Assembly (NCBI RefSeq): GCF_000725495.1 | Contig: NZ_JNZD01000043.1 | Coordinates: 1-38,833 of the forward strand | Direction of reading: 5' to 3' | Source: Streptomyces aureus | GTDB lineage: Bacteria > Actinomycetota > Actinomycetes > Streptomycetales > Streptomycetaceae | Length of the DNA stretch: 38,833 bases | Part shown: positions 6,636-15,500 of the stretch, one piece after another | Layout of the letters: every line of letters starts with the position of its first letter | Numbering within the stretch: the first letter of the stretch is position 1 | Translations under genes and position numbers: made by a program | The notes under the pieces: model-generated | Seen by the model: only the letters and a program-made list of their open reading frames with translations | Database searches by the model: none | Told to the model about the DNA's origin: nothing

Positions 6636-7595
6636 CTACGTCGGGGAACCTCGGGTCAACTCGGGCGGGACGGCACCCATTCGGTCACAGGCGTCGACCA
6701 CGGCCTGCTGGACCTCGTCCAACGGGCGCTCCGCGGCCGCCGATTTGGCGATCGCGAGGGCCGCGGTCTGCACGGTGAGGGCGCGGGCGGCCACGTCCAG
6801 TGCGGGCCAGGGATCACCGTCGGCGGGGACGGCCGGGCCGCCCGCGTCCCGGTAGGCGCTCAGGAACCGGAGCCACTCCTCGGGCGGCAGCAGCCCACAG
6901 GCGTACCAGGCGGCCGGGCGGGCCAGGTCCCAGGTCGGATCGCCGACGCCCAGGTCGTCGACGTCGATCAGGCGCCAGGCGCCGTCCGGCGCGGGATGGC
7001 GTACGAGCTGGCCGAGATGCAGGTCGCCGTGGCACAGGGTCGTGGTGTCCGGCATCGGCGCCTCGGCCCGCGCCCAGGCCGGCAGGGTCGTCCATGCGCG
7101 CAGGACCGGGGCGGCGGCCGGGTGCGGACCGGCCGCCCGCAGCCGGGCCAGCGCGCGGGCCGCCTTGGCGGGGCCTCGCATCGGCGGCAGCCCGTCCGGC
7201 GCGGGGGCCCGGTGCAGCAGCGCCAGCAGGGTCGCGGCCTCCTCCCAGGGGGCCGCGTCGGGGGTGTCCGGGTCGACCGGGGCGCCGTAGGGCCAGAACG
7301 TGACCCGGCGGCCGAGGAGGCCGGCCGGGGCGGGGTCCAGCGGGGGCAGGAAGACGCCGGGGAGGGCACCGGCCGCGGCGACGCGCAGGGCGAGCGCGCG
7401 GGGTTCCGTGTCCGGGGCGTGGGCCTTGGCGACGAGGCCGCCGTGGCGGACGACGGTGCCGTCGTCCCTGTCCGCGAGGAGGCCGTCCTCGGCGCCGCAG
7501 GGGCAGGCCCCGCGGGGGCCCGGGATCCCCCGGCCCGGGTGCGCCGCACCGCGCGCGGCGGCACCGAGCGCCGGCACCAGGCTGTCTACGGTCAC
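6636..7595 (-). CDS. Aminoglycoside phosphotransferase (APH)-family kinase
   Basis: The 319-residue product belongs to the APH/choline-kinase fold. The catalytic loop CHGDLHLGQL lies near 188-197, and the metal-binding IDVDDLGVGDPTWDLA near 211-226 replaces the usual DFG-like aspartate motif. An upstream WPYGAPVDPDTP segment replaces the typical N-lobe hinge. Substrate is unknown; most chromosomal Streptomyces members are not proven resistance enzymes. GTG at 7595 is chosen because AGGGGGA lies just upstream and because the longer reading frame runs into a tandem repeat and gives low-complexity sequence. It is monocistronic. Confidence 0.82.
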   Translation of the reverse strand: MTVDSLVPALGAAARGAAHPGRGIPGPRGACPCGAEDGLLADRDDGTVVRHGGLVAKAHAPDTEPRALALRVAAAGALPGVFLPPLDPAPAGLLGRRVTFWPYGAPVDPDTPDAAPWEEAATLLALLHRAPAPDGLPPMRGPAKAARALARLRAAGPHPAAAPVLRAWTTLPAWARAEAPMPDTTTLCHGDLHLGQLVRHPAPDGAWRLIDVDDLGVGDPTWDLARPAAWYACGLLPPEEWLRFLSAYRDAGGPAVPADGDPWPALDVAARALTVQTAALAIAKSAAAERPLDEVQQAVVDACDRMGAVPPELTRGSPT

Positions 7596-7633
7596 GGATC
7601 CCCCTGATCGGCACGAAGAACACACCCACGAGC

Positions 7634-7791
7634 GGGCACACTCCGACGAGCACCCGCCGGCGAGGGCACCTTGCCGGTGAGAGGACCCGCCGGTGAAGCA
7701 TCCTGCCGATGGGGGCAACGCCCGTGAAGGCATCCCTGTCCTTGAGGCACCCAGAGAGCGGGGGACCCGCCGGTGAGGCACCCACCGGTGA
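7634..7791. repeat. About ten degenerate 14-18 bp tandem repeats
   Basis: Successive units fit a consensus near GGGCACCCGCCGGTGA. Good copies end at 7680, 7696, 7776 and 7791; weaker copies lie between them. Each unit contains an imperfect CACC-GGTG dyad. The array lies just 5' of the APH-family gene and 3' of the inverted repeat and terminator that follow. No open frame through it looks coding. Confidence 0.65.
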
Positions 7792-7805
7792 GCGTACGCA
7801 TCCGA

Positions 7806-7925
7806 CCCCGGCCCAGGACACCTGGCTCCCGGCACCGGACGCCCCGCACCCGGCAAGACTGCCCGGCGTACGGAAACCATGCGTGCCCGAGGCCGGGGCC
7901 GGGAGCCAGGTGTCCGAGGCCGGGG
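7806..7925. repeat. Long inverted repeat, 27-base arms with two mismatches
   Basis: GGACACCTGGCTCCCGG (7816-7832) is perfectly complementary to CCGGGAGCCAGGTGTCC (7899-7915). The match extends outwards to 7806 and 7925 with two mismatches. The arms are 66 bases apart. CCGAGGCCGGGGCCGGGA is also directly repeated at 7887 and 7914. No gene is visible inside. Confidence 0.75.
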
Positions 7926-7941
7926 CCGGGACCGGAAAAAG

Positions 7942-7977
7942 AGATGCCCGCGCAGCTCCCCAGCTGCGCGGGCATCT
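7942..7977 (-). terminator. Intrinsic terminator with U-tract for the 68-aa membrane gene
   Basis: Arms AGATGCCCGCGCAGCT (7942-7957) and AGCTGCGCGGGCATCT (7962-7977) form a perfect 16-bp stem with a four-base loop. On the minus strand it is followed closely by TTTTT (complement of 7936-7940). This is the most classical rho-independent terminator in the window. Confidence 0.92.
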
Positions 7978-8064
7978 TCCTGCCGTCCGCCGCACCCCCG
8001 TCCCCACGGGGTTTCATGGCCGGATGTCCCCGCCCGGACCGCTCTTCCGGGCCTGGGGCGCCGC

Positions 8065-8271
8065 TCAGCGCCCCAGCATCACGCCCACGGACGACGCCTG
8101 TGTGACCACCGCGTCCCAGCCGCCGAAGACGACCACGAGCAGGGCCGCCAGGGGAAGGACCATCGCTGTCGCCACCAAGGGGTGGCGCTGACCCTGGCGG
8201 GTGCCGAACGCGGCTGTGTATGCCTTGCGTCCCTGCGTGCGGAGCTCCGTCCGCGGTGCCGTGTGGGCCAT
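8065..8271 (-). CDS. Small single-pass membrane protein (68 aa), unknown function
   Basis: A basic N-terminal region (residues 1-33, with RTELRTQGRKAYTAAFG) is followed by one hydrophobic segment (about 34-50, MVLPLAALLVVVFGGW) and a short tail ending VGVMLGR. I do not recognise a family. The gene is well supported by AGGAG at good spacing before the ATG and by the strong intrinsic terminator about 90 bases past the stop. The pattern suggests an inner-membrane protein with a positively charged cytoplasmic face. A hairpin in the upstream region (8309-8352) may lie in its 5' leader. Confidence 0.75.
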   Translation of the reverse strand: MAHTAPRTELRTQGRKAYTAAFGTRQGQRHPLVATAMVLPLAALLVVVFGGWDAVVTQASSVGVMLGR

Positions 8272-8308
8272 GGTCCCTCTCCTGACCGAGATTCTGTTGT
8301 GCCTGGCA

Positions 8309-8352
8309 GCGGCGGGTGTCTGACCTCGGGGGACGAGTGCTGCACCCGCCGC
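8309..8352 (-). other. Stem-loop upstream of the 68-aa membrane protein gene
   Basis: GCGGCGGGTG (8309-8318) and CACCCGCCGC (8343-8352) pair perfectly over 10 bp. A smaller CTCG/CGAG stem sits in the 24-base loop. It lies 38-81 bases before the start codon at 8271. The rest of the 240-base gap 8272-8511 shows no other gene. Confidence 0.5.
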
Positions 8353-8511
8353 TTGACAACAAATCTAGGCGCGTGACGGCCCCGGGTCGTCATGCCCTCG
8401 TACCGATTGGCGGGCCTCCCGGAGGATGAGCCGTGACCTGCCGAGTACTACCGTGGGTGGAGACGTGGGCCCCGGTCTCAGGGTCTTCCCTGAGGGGACG
8501 TCCGATGCGCC

Positions 8512-8745
8512 CTACTCCTCCGAGCCGTCCACCCGCGGAACCGGCTGCTCCACCAGCGCGAGCACCCGGGTCGCCATGAAGCGGGCGGTCCGTACCACTG
8601 TTCCGTTTCGAGTGACTTCGCTCACTTCCACCACACCTCGGCGCACCGCCGTCTCCACCCGGCGGCCCGCCCTGCTCGCCACCACCTCGTACGTACGCGT
8701 CGTGTCCCCTGCGTCCACGACTATCTCCACGCGGTCACCCCTCAC
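8512..8745 (-). CDS. Small beta-rich protein (77 aa), unknown function
   Basis: The product is dominated by alternating Val/Thr/Arg strands (VEIVVDAGD, TYEVVASRAGRR, GVVEVSEV, GTVVRTARFMATRVLALVE) and looks like a small all-beta domain. There is no signal peptide. The GTG at 8745 is selected because AGGGGGA lies eight bases upstream; a longer frame to 8841 would overlap the promoter region of the divergent kinase. No family is recognised. It is divergent from the Ser/Thr kinase gene, so a link to it is possible but unproven. Confidence 0.65.
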   Translation of the reverse strand: MRGDRVEIVVDAGDTTRTYEVVASRAGRRVETAVRRGVVEVSEVTRNGTVVRTARFMATRVLALVEQPVPRVDGSEE

Positions 8746-8905
8746 GGGCTCAATCCCCCTTCGACGATGGATGGTTGGGATCAAGAGCAGGCCAAAGAGG
8801 CGCCGTACGCACGCTCCCTGACCACCTCTCAAGTTTCCCACCCGGCACTGACAATCGATCGGGACGAGAGGGCGCGGCCTCTGCGCGCACCCGGCCGCGA
8901 AAACG

Positions 8906-8911
8906 TAAGCT
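8906..8911 (+). promoter_or_regulatory. Candidate -10 box of the Ser/Thr kinase gene
   Basis: TAAGCT lies 30 bases before the ATG at 8942. If used, transcription would begin near 8918, which rules out the in-frame GTG at 8912 as the start. The -35 is not obvious. Confidence 0.35.
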
Positions 8912-8941
8912 GTGGCTCGTCAAACGGACCGGGCAGCGGGG

Positions 8942-10246
8942 ATGGACATGGCGATGATGCGCCTGAGGCGCGAGGACCCGCGTGTCGTCGGCTCGTTCAG
9001 GCTTCACCGACGGCTCGGCGCGGGCGGCATGGGTGTGGTCTACCTGGGCTCCGACCGGCGGGGGCAGCGGGTCGCGCTGAAGGTGATCCGCCCCGACCTG
9101 GCGGAGGATCAGGAGTTCCGTTCCCGGTTCGCGCGCGAGGTCTCGGCGGCACGCCGGATCAGGGGCGGCTGCACGGCGCGGCTCGTCGCCGCCGACCTGG
9201 AGGCGGACCGGCCGTGGTTCGCCACCCAGTACGTGCCCGGCCCCTCGCTGCACGACAAGGTCGCCGAGGAGGGGCCGCTGTCGGCGGCCGACGTGGCCGC
9301 CGTCGGTGCCGCCCTCTCCGAGGGGCTCGTCGCGGTGCACGAGGCCGGGGTGGTCCACCGCGACCTCAAGCCGTCCAACATCCTGCTGTCCCCGAAGGGG
9401 CCGCGGATCATCGACTTCGGCATCGCGTGGGCGACCGGGGCGAGCACGCTCACCCACGTGGGCACGGCGGTCGGCTCCCCGGGCTTCCTGGCGCCGGAGC
9501 AGGTCCGCGGCATCGCCGTCACCCCGGCCACGGACGTGTTCGCGCTCGGGGCCACGCTCGCGTACGCGGCGACCCAGGACTCTCCCTTCGGCCAGGGCAG
9601 CTCCGAGGTGATGCTCTACCGCGTGGTCCACGAGGAGCCGCATCTGCACGGGGTCCCGGACGCGCTCGCGCCGCTCGTGCGGGCCTGCCTCGCGAAGGAC
9701 CCCGAGGAGCGGCCCAGCACCCTCCAGCTGTCCCTCAGGCTGAAGGAGATCGCGGCCCGCGAGGCCCAGGGCATGGTGGACACGCGGCCGCCCGCGCCGC
9801 GTTCGGACCCGGACCGGCCGACCGGGCGCCTGGCCGAGCAGTACGCGGAGCAGCGCACCCAGCGGCGGCCGGGGGCCACTCCCCCGCCCCGGGGGACCAC
9901 TCCGCCGCCGCGGGGGACGACTCCGCCGCCGCGGACCGGCGGCACGAACGGCGGTTCGCGCTCGGGTTCGCGTCCGGCGCCCGTCCGCAACACCGGCCGC
10001 ACCGGGAACCGGCCCGCACCCCGCAGCGGGGCCGGGCGTCCCGGTCCGCGCACCACGGGGACGGGCCGCAGGCCCGCCAATCCGCGGCTGCTGCGCCAGC
10101 GGTTGTTCGTGTTCGTGGTGGTGACGCTGCTGGTCGCGCTGGGGATCGCGGCGGCCCAGGGATGCCAGGGGCCGTCCCGCGGGCTCGACGACACCCCGCG
10201 CAAGACCGTCCACCAGGAACGGTCGGCGTCCGGCGCCTTCCCGTAG
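8942..10246 (+). CDS. Membrane-anchored Ser/Thr protein kinase (PknB-like)
   Basis: A Hanks-type kinase domain occupies about residues 17-275: glycine loop RRLGAGGMGVVYLG, VALKVI lysine, HRDLKPSNILL catalytic loop near 138, IDFG, and an APEQ activation-loop end. A disordered region of about 110 residues follows, holding three copies of TPPPRGT and Arg/Gly-rich sequence. One transmembrane helix (about 387-405, LFVFVVVTLLVALGIAAA) leaves an outside tail of only about 30 residues. There are no PASTA or other sensor domains, so any signal is probably received through partners or the short tail. ATG at 8942 is preferred; 8948 (after GGGGA) is a close alternative. Substrates are unknown. Confidence 0.92.
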   Translation: MDMAMMRLRREDPRVVGSFRLHRRLGAGGMGVVYLGSDRRGQRVALKVIRPDLAEDQEFRSRFAREVSAARRIRGGCTARLVAADLEADRPWFATQYVPGPSLHDKVAEEGPLSAADVAAVGAALSEGLVAVHEAGVVHRDLKPSNILLSPKGPRIIDFGIAWATGASTLTHVGTAVGSPGFLAPEQVRGIAVTPATDVFALGATLAYAATQDSPFGQGSSEVMLYRVVHEEPHLHGVPDALAPLVRACLAKDPEERPSTLQLSLRLKEIAAREAQGMVDTRPPAPRSDPDRPTGRLAEQYAEQRTQRRPGATPPPRGTTPPPRGTTPPPRTGGTNGGSRSGSRPAPVRNTGRTGNRPAPRSGAGRPGPRTTGTGRRPANPRLLRQRLFVFVVVTLLVALGIAAAQGCQGPSRGLDDTPRKTVHQERSASGAFP

Positions 10247-10288
10247 GACGGCGCGCCCTCCGACTGCGGCCGGAGAAGGCGTCCGTCC
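10246..10288. terminator. Candidate bidirectional terminator
   Basis: GGACGG (10246-10251) with CCGTCC (10283-10288), plus internal GCC/GGC and CTCCG/CGGAG pairings, form an interrupted stem. It fills the gap between the convergent kinase and RNA methyltransferase genes. Confidence 0.5.
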
Positions 10289-10303
10289 CCCGGACCGGGA
10301 CTC

Positions 10304-11122
10304 TCAGCTCTCGGGCCGGCCCGTCGCTACCGCGTAGAAGGCGACCGCGGCCGCCGCGCCGACGTTCAGGGAATCGACTCCGTGGGCCATCGGGATGCGG
10401 ACCCATTCGTCGGCCGCCATCAGCGCCCGGGTGGAGAGCCCGTCGCCCTCGGCGCCGAGCATCAGCGCGACCCGCTCCATCTTGTGCGGGGCCGCCTCGT
10501 CCAGCGACCTCGCCTTCTCGTCCGGGGTGAGGGCGAGCAGGTTGAACCCCGCGTCGCGCACCGACTCCAGGCCCTTGGGCCAGGTCTCGAGCCGGGCGTA
10601 CGGGACCGAGAAGACCGCGCCCATCGAGACCTTCACCGAGCGGCGGTAGAGCGGGTCGGCGCAGTCCGGGGAGAGCAGGACCGCGTCCATGCCGAGGGCG
10701 GCGGCGGAACGGAAGATGGCGCCGATGTTCGTGTGGTCGTTCACCGACTCCATGACGACCACCCGGCGCGCGGTCCGCAGCAGTTCCTCGGCCGTCGGCA
10801 GCGGTTTGCGCTGCATGGAGGCGAGCGCGCCCCGGTGCACGTGGTAGCCGGTGACCTGCTCGGCGAGCTCCGGGCTGACCGCGTAGACGGGCGCGGGGAG
10901 TTCGTCGATGACGTCGCGCATGACGTCGACCCACTTGGCGGACAGCAGCATCGAGCGCATCTCGTAGCCGGCGTCCTTGGCCCGTCTGATGACCTTCTCG
11001 CCCTCGGCGATGAACAGGCCCTCCGCGGGTTCGCGCTTGCGGCGCAGTTCCACGTCGGTCAGGCCCGTGTAGTCGCGCAGACGCGGGTCGTCGGGGTTGT
11101 CGACGGTGATGAGATCGGCCAC
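10304..11122 (-). CDS. SpoU/TrmH-family (SPOUT) RNA 2'-O-methyltransferase
   Basis: The 272-residue protein has an N-terminal substrate-recognition domain (about 1-100, with EGLFIAEGEKVIRRA). The SPOUT catalytic domain follows, with motif 1 NDHTNIGAIFRSAAALG, motif 2 VALMLGAEGDGLS and motif 3 IPMAHGVDSLNVGAAAAVA. The arginine in FRSA and the asparagine in SLNV are the usual functional residues. These enzymes methylate ribose 2'-OH in rRNA or tRNA using S-adenosylmethionine and form a trefoil knot. The exact target cannot be read from sequence. A GTG start (11122) is used; its ribosome-binding site is weak. It lies downstream of cobA on the same strand with a 64-base gap. Confidence 0.9.
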   Translation of the reverse strand: MADLITVDNPDDPRLRDYTGLTDVELRRKREPAEGLFIAEGEKVIRRAKDAGYEMRSMLLSAKWVDVMRDVIDELPAPVYAVSPELAEQVTGYHVHRGALASMQRKPLPTAEELLRTARRVVVMESVNDHTNIGAIFRSAAALGMDAVLLSPDCADPLYRRSVKVSMGAVFSVPYARLETWPKGLESVRDAGFNLLALTPDEKARSLDEAAPHKMERVALMLGAEGDGLSTRALMAADEWVRIPMAHGVDSLNVGAAAAVAFYAVATGRPES

Positions 11123-11186
11123 AGGGTGATACTGCCTTGTCCTGGGTGCGGTGCCAACGGCTGGGAACGGGTCGGGTTACCCGTGG

Positions 11187-12419
11187 TTACTCGGAGATTC
11201 CGGGGCCGACGTCCACGACCTCGCCGATGACGATGACCGCGGGCGGCCGTACGTCCTCGCTGCGGACGGTGTCGGCGACGGTGGCCAGGGTGGCGTCGAC
11301 GCGGCGCTGGGCGGCGGTCGTGCCCTCCTGGACGAGGGCGACGGGGGTGTCGGCGGGCTTGCCGTGCGCCACGAGCGTGTCGGCGATCCGGCCGATCTTG
11401 TCGACGCCCATGAGGACGACGAGGGTGCCGCGGAGCTTGGCGAGCGCCGGCCAGTCGACGAGCGAACGCTCGTCGTCGGGGGCGACATGACCGCTGACGA
11501 CGGTGAACTCGTGCGCGACGCCCCGGTGGGTGACGGGGATGCCGGCGGCGCCGGGCACCGAGATCGAGCTGGAGATGCCGGGAACGACCGTGCAGGCGAT
11601 GCCGGCCTCGGCGAGCGCCTGGGCCTCCTCCATGCCCCGGCCGAAGACGAAGGGGTCGCCGCCCTTCAGCCGGACGACCGACTTCCCCTGCTTCGCGTGC
11701 TCGATGAGCGCGTTGTTGATGGCCTCCTGGGCCATGAACCGGCCGTACGGGATCTTCGCCGCGTCGATGACCTCGACGTGCGGCGGGAGTTCGGCGAGCA
11801 GGTCGCGGGGGCCGAGCCGGTCGGCGATGACCACGTCGGCCTCGGCCAGCAGCCGTCGGCCGCGGACCGTGATCAGGTCGGGGTCGCCGGGACCTCCGCC
11901 GACGAGGGCGACGCCGGGGGTGCGGGTGCGGTGGTGCGGCGCGACGAGCGTGCCGTCGCGCAGGCCCTCGACCACGGCGTCACGGATGGCGGCGGTGTGG
12001 CGGGGGTCGCGGCCCTTGGCGTCGGTGGTGAGGACGGCGACGGTCACGCCCTCGCTGTGGCCGGTGGCCGGGGTCCAGGCGGTGGCCGCGTCGGCGTCGT
12101 CCGAGCGCACGCACCAGACGCGCCGGCGTTCGGCCTCGGCCGAGGCCTCGGCACTGGCGACCGGGTCGCTGGTGGCGATGAGCGCGTACCAGGCGTCGGC
12201 GAGGTCGCCCTCCTCGTACGCCCGCCGCGTCCAGGTGATCTCGCCCGTGTCGGCCATCGCCTCGACGGACGGGGTCGCCTCGGGCGAGACGAGGTGGACG
12301 TCCGCGCCCGCCGCGATGAGCGCGGGGAGCCGGCGCTGGGCCACCTGGCCACCGCCGAGGACGACGACACGACGGCCGGAGAGGCGGAGGCCCACCGGGT
12401 ATGCGGGGTGTTCGGCCAT
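11187..12419 (-). CDS. cobA: Siroheme/cobalamin bifunctional enzyme: uroporphyrinogen-III C-methyltransferase with precorrin-2 dehydrogenase domain
   Basis: The 410-residue fusion resembles CysG. Residues 1-155 carry a Rossmann-type domain (GRRVVVLGGGQVAQRRL) like the precorrin-2 dehydrogenase/ferrochelatase part. Residues 165-405 are an SAM-dependent uroporphyrinogen-III methyltransferase, with VGGGPGDPDLITVRG, VVRLKGGDPFVFGRG and VVPGISSSISVPGAAGIPVTH as hallmarks. The methyltransferase makes precorrin-2, the branch point to B12 and siroheme. GAGGAG lies upstream of the ATG. It is third in line behind cobL and the BluB-CobT fusion but is separated from the latter by a terminator-like hairpin, so it may have its own promoter. 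The domain call is strong; whether the first domain also chelates iron is unproven. Confidence 0.92.
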   Translation of the reverse strand: MAEHPAYPVGLRLSGRRVVVLGGGQVAQRRLPALIAAGADVHLVSPEATPSVEAMADTGEITWTRRAYEEGDLADAWYALIATSDPVASAEASAEAERRRVWCVRSDDADAATAWTPATGHSEGVTVAVLTTDAKGRDPRHTAAIRDAVVEGLRDGTLVAPHHRTRTPGVALVGGGPGDPDLITVRGRRLLAEADVVIADRLGPRDLLAELPPHVEVIDAAKIPYGRFMAQEAINNALIEHAKQGKSVVRLKGGDPFVFGRGMEEAQALAEAGIACTVVPGISSSISVPGAAGIPVTHRGVAHEFTVVSGHVAPDDERSLVDWPALAKLRGTLVVLMGVDKIGRIADTLVAHGKPADTPVALVQEGTTAAQRRVDATLATVADTVRSEDVRPPAVIVIGEVVDVGPGISE

Positions 12420-12522
12420 GGCGGTGCGGCTCCTCGTACGGGCAGGCTGTGGGGTGGGCGCTGCGGCTCTGGAGCGGCCCTGACGTGGGGTTCTTCGGTG
12501 GAGTCCAGACTACGGCGGGGCC

Positions 12523-12549
12523 GGGTGGGCAGTGCGGAACTGCCCACCC
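12523..12549 (-). terminator. Terminator after the BluB-CobT fusion gene
   Basis: GGGTGGGCAGT (12523-12533) and ACTGCCCACCC (12539-12549) make a perfect 11-bp stem with a GCGGA loop, 20 bases past the stop codon at 12569. Confidence 0.82.
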
Positions 12550-12568
12550 CCCGGTGCCGTGGACCTGC

Positions 12569-15500
12569 CTACTTCTCGGTCACCCCGGCCGAGTCGAACG
12601 TGGCGACCTCGTGCATCGCCCGCGCCGCGCTCTGCACGATGGGCAGGGCCAGGAGGGCGCCGGTGCCCTCGCCGAGACGCAGGTCGAGGTCGATCAGCGG
12701 GCGCAGGCCCAGCTTGTTCAGGGCGGCCACGTGACCGGGCTCGGCGCTGCGGTGGCCCGCGATGCAGGCGGCCAGGACCTCGGGGGCGATGGCGCGGGCC
12801 ACCAGGGCGGCGGCGCCGGCGCTGACGCCGTCCAGGATCACCGGCGTGCGCAGGGAGGCGCCGCCGAGGAGCAGACCGACCATGGCCGCGTGCTCCAGAC
12901 CGCCGATCGCCGCGAGGACGCCGATCGGGTCCGCCGGGTCCGGCTGGTGGAACTCGATGGCACGGCGGACGACCTCGGTCTTGCGGGCCAGGGTCTCGTC
13001 GTTGATGCCGGTGCCGCGGCCCGTCACCTCGGCCGGGTCGGCTCCGGTGAACACCGAGATCAGGGCGGCCGACGCGGTCGTGTTGGCGATGCCCATCTCA
13101 CCGGTCAGCAGGGCCTTGTTGCCCGCGGCCATCAGGTCGCGGGCCGTCTCGATGCCCACCTCCAGCGCAGCGACGGCCTCTTCCCGGGTCATGGCCGGAC
13201 CCGTGGTCATGTCCGCGGTGCCCGCGCGGACCTTGCGCGGCAGCAGGCCCGGCGTGGCCGGCAGGTCGGAGGCGACGCCCACGTCCACGACGCAGACCTC
13301 GGCACCCACCTGGTTGGCGAACGCGTTGCAGACCGCGCCGCCGCCGAGGAAGTTGGCCACCATCTGGCCGGTGACCTCCTGCGGCCAGGGGGTGACGCCC
13401 TGGGCGTGGACACCGTGGTCGCCGGCGAAGATCGCGACGGCCGCGGGCTCCGGGATCGGCGGCGGGCACATCCGGGACAGCCCCGAGAGCTGCGCGGAGA
13501 TGATCTCCAGCATGCCGAGGGCGCCGGCGGGCTTGGTCATCCGCTTCTGGCGCTCCCACGCCTCGCCGAGCGCCTTGGCGTCCAGGGGGCGGATGTTGGA
13601 GACGGTCTCGGCGAGCAGGTCGTGCGGCTCCTCACCGGGCAGGGCGCGGCGGCCGTACGTCTCCTCGTGGACGACCCACGACAGGGGGCGGCGCTTGGAC
13701 CAGCCGGCCTGCATGAGCTCGGGCTCCTCCGGAAACTCGTCCACGTACCCGACGCACAGGTAGGCGACGACCTCCAGGTGGTCGGGCAGGCCCAGGGCGC
13801 GGACCATCTCACGCTCGTCGAAGAAGCTGACCCAGCCGACGCCGAGACCCTCGGCGCGGGCGGCGAGCCAGAAGTTCTCCACGGCGAGGGCGGCGGAGTA
13901 GGGGGCCATCTGCGGCTGGGTGTGGCGGCCGAGAGTGTGGCGTCCGCCGCGGGTCGGGTCGGCGGTGACGACGACGTTCACCGGGGTGTCGAGGATGGCC
14001 TCGATCTTCATTTCCTTGAACTGCTTGGCCCGGCCCTTGGGCAGCGACTGGGCGTAGGCCTCGCGCTGGCGCTGGGCGAGTTCGTGCATGCTGCGCCGGG
14101 TCTCGGCGGAGCGGATGACGACGAAGTCCCAGGGCTGGGAGTGGCCGACGGACGGGGCCGTGTGCGCGGCCTCCAGAACGCGCAGCAGCACGTCGTGCGG
14201 GATCGGGTCGCTGCGGAAGCCGTTGCGGATGTCGCGGCGTTCGCGGATCACGCGCAGGACGGCCTCGCGCTCGGCGTCGTTGTAGCCGGGGGCGGCCGGG
14301 CCGGTGGACTCGCGTACGTCTTCCACCACGGCCGTGCTCTCCTCCTGGTCGGCGACCTGGGTCTGCAGGTCGTCCGCCTGCTGGGCCGCCACGGGCTCGT
14401 GCTCCGCGGCGAGCGGCAGCGGCGTGCTGCCGGTCTCGGGCTCGGCCTCGCGGGGGGCCGGCACCGACACCTGCGCGACCGGTTCGGTCTCGGCCGGGTC
14501 GGCCGTCACGGCCTCGGCGGGCGCCGCGGGCTGCCGGGCCTCCGGCTGCTCCTCGGCGGGCAGCGGGGCCACGGTCGTGCCGTGCGGCGGGGTCGCGGCC
14601 GGGTGCGCGGGCACCGTGCCGTCACCGGGAACGACGGGGCCGAGGCCCTGGTCGGCCTGGGGCACGGCGGGTGCGTCGGGGAAGCCGGGGGCGGCCGCCT
14701 GGTCCGGGGCGCCGTCGGGCAGCTGCTCGGCGCCCGCCGGCTGGTGCGGGTCGCCTTCGGCCGGGCCCGCGTGGGCGGGCTCGGCCGGAGCGGGCACGAC
14801 CGCGGGGACGGCCTGGATCGCGTCGGCGGCGCCGTCCTGGTCGGGCGCGGTGTTCTCGGGCAGGGCGGCACCGTCCGCCACGTGGGCGGGCGCCTCGGTG
14901 AACTGCTGGGCCGCGGCCTCGTCGAGGACGAGCCCCTGACCGCCGTGCGAGGCGTCCGCCGAGCGCGCGGAGAGCGCCGTCAGCGCGGATTCGGGGGTCT
15001 CGTAGCCGTGCGGGGCCGGTGCGTCGGCGGAGCGCTCGGCGCCGGGGAGGGACGGCTCGTCCACGAAGACCACGACGGGCTCCGGCGCCTGGGCGGCGGG
15101 CTCGGCGAGCACGGCCTGCGGCAGGACCTGGACGCCGGCACCGTGGGTGTCCTGGACCGGGAGCCCGGCACCGTGCGTGTCGTGGACCTGGAAGCCGGCA
15201 CCGTGAGAGTCGTGAGCCTGGAATCCGGCACCGTGCGAGTCGTGGACCCGGAGCCCGGCTCCGTGGGAGTCGTGGGTCTGGAATCCGGCACCGTGCGTGT
15301 CCTGGCCGGGGACCGGCGCCGGGAGCTGCACGACGGCGGGGTCCTCGGGTGCGAGGTCCCCGGCCGGGGCCTGGGCCTGCTCGGGCACCGCGTGGCCCGC
15401 GTCCTCGGCGATCTGCTCCGCGGGCGTCACCGCCGCGGCCTGCTCCCCCTCGCCCGCGGCGCCGGTGGCGCCCGGGTTCTCCGGGGCGTCCTGGAACTGC

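Noticed and set aside
7634..7791. CRISPR array
   Set aside because: Units are too short (14-18 bp), degenerate and without unique spacers; no cas genes are present.
7596..7880. N-terminal extension of the APH-family kinase to 7880
   Set aside because: The extension is encoded by the tandem repeat and gives Cys/Ser/Gly-rich low complexity; the GTG at 7595 has a good ribosome-binding site.
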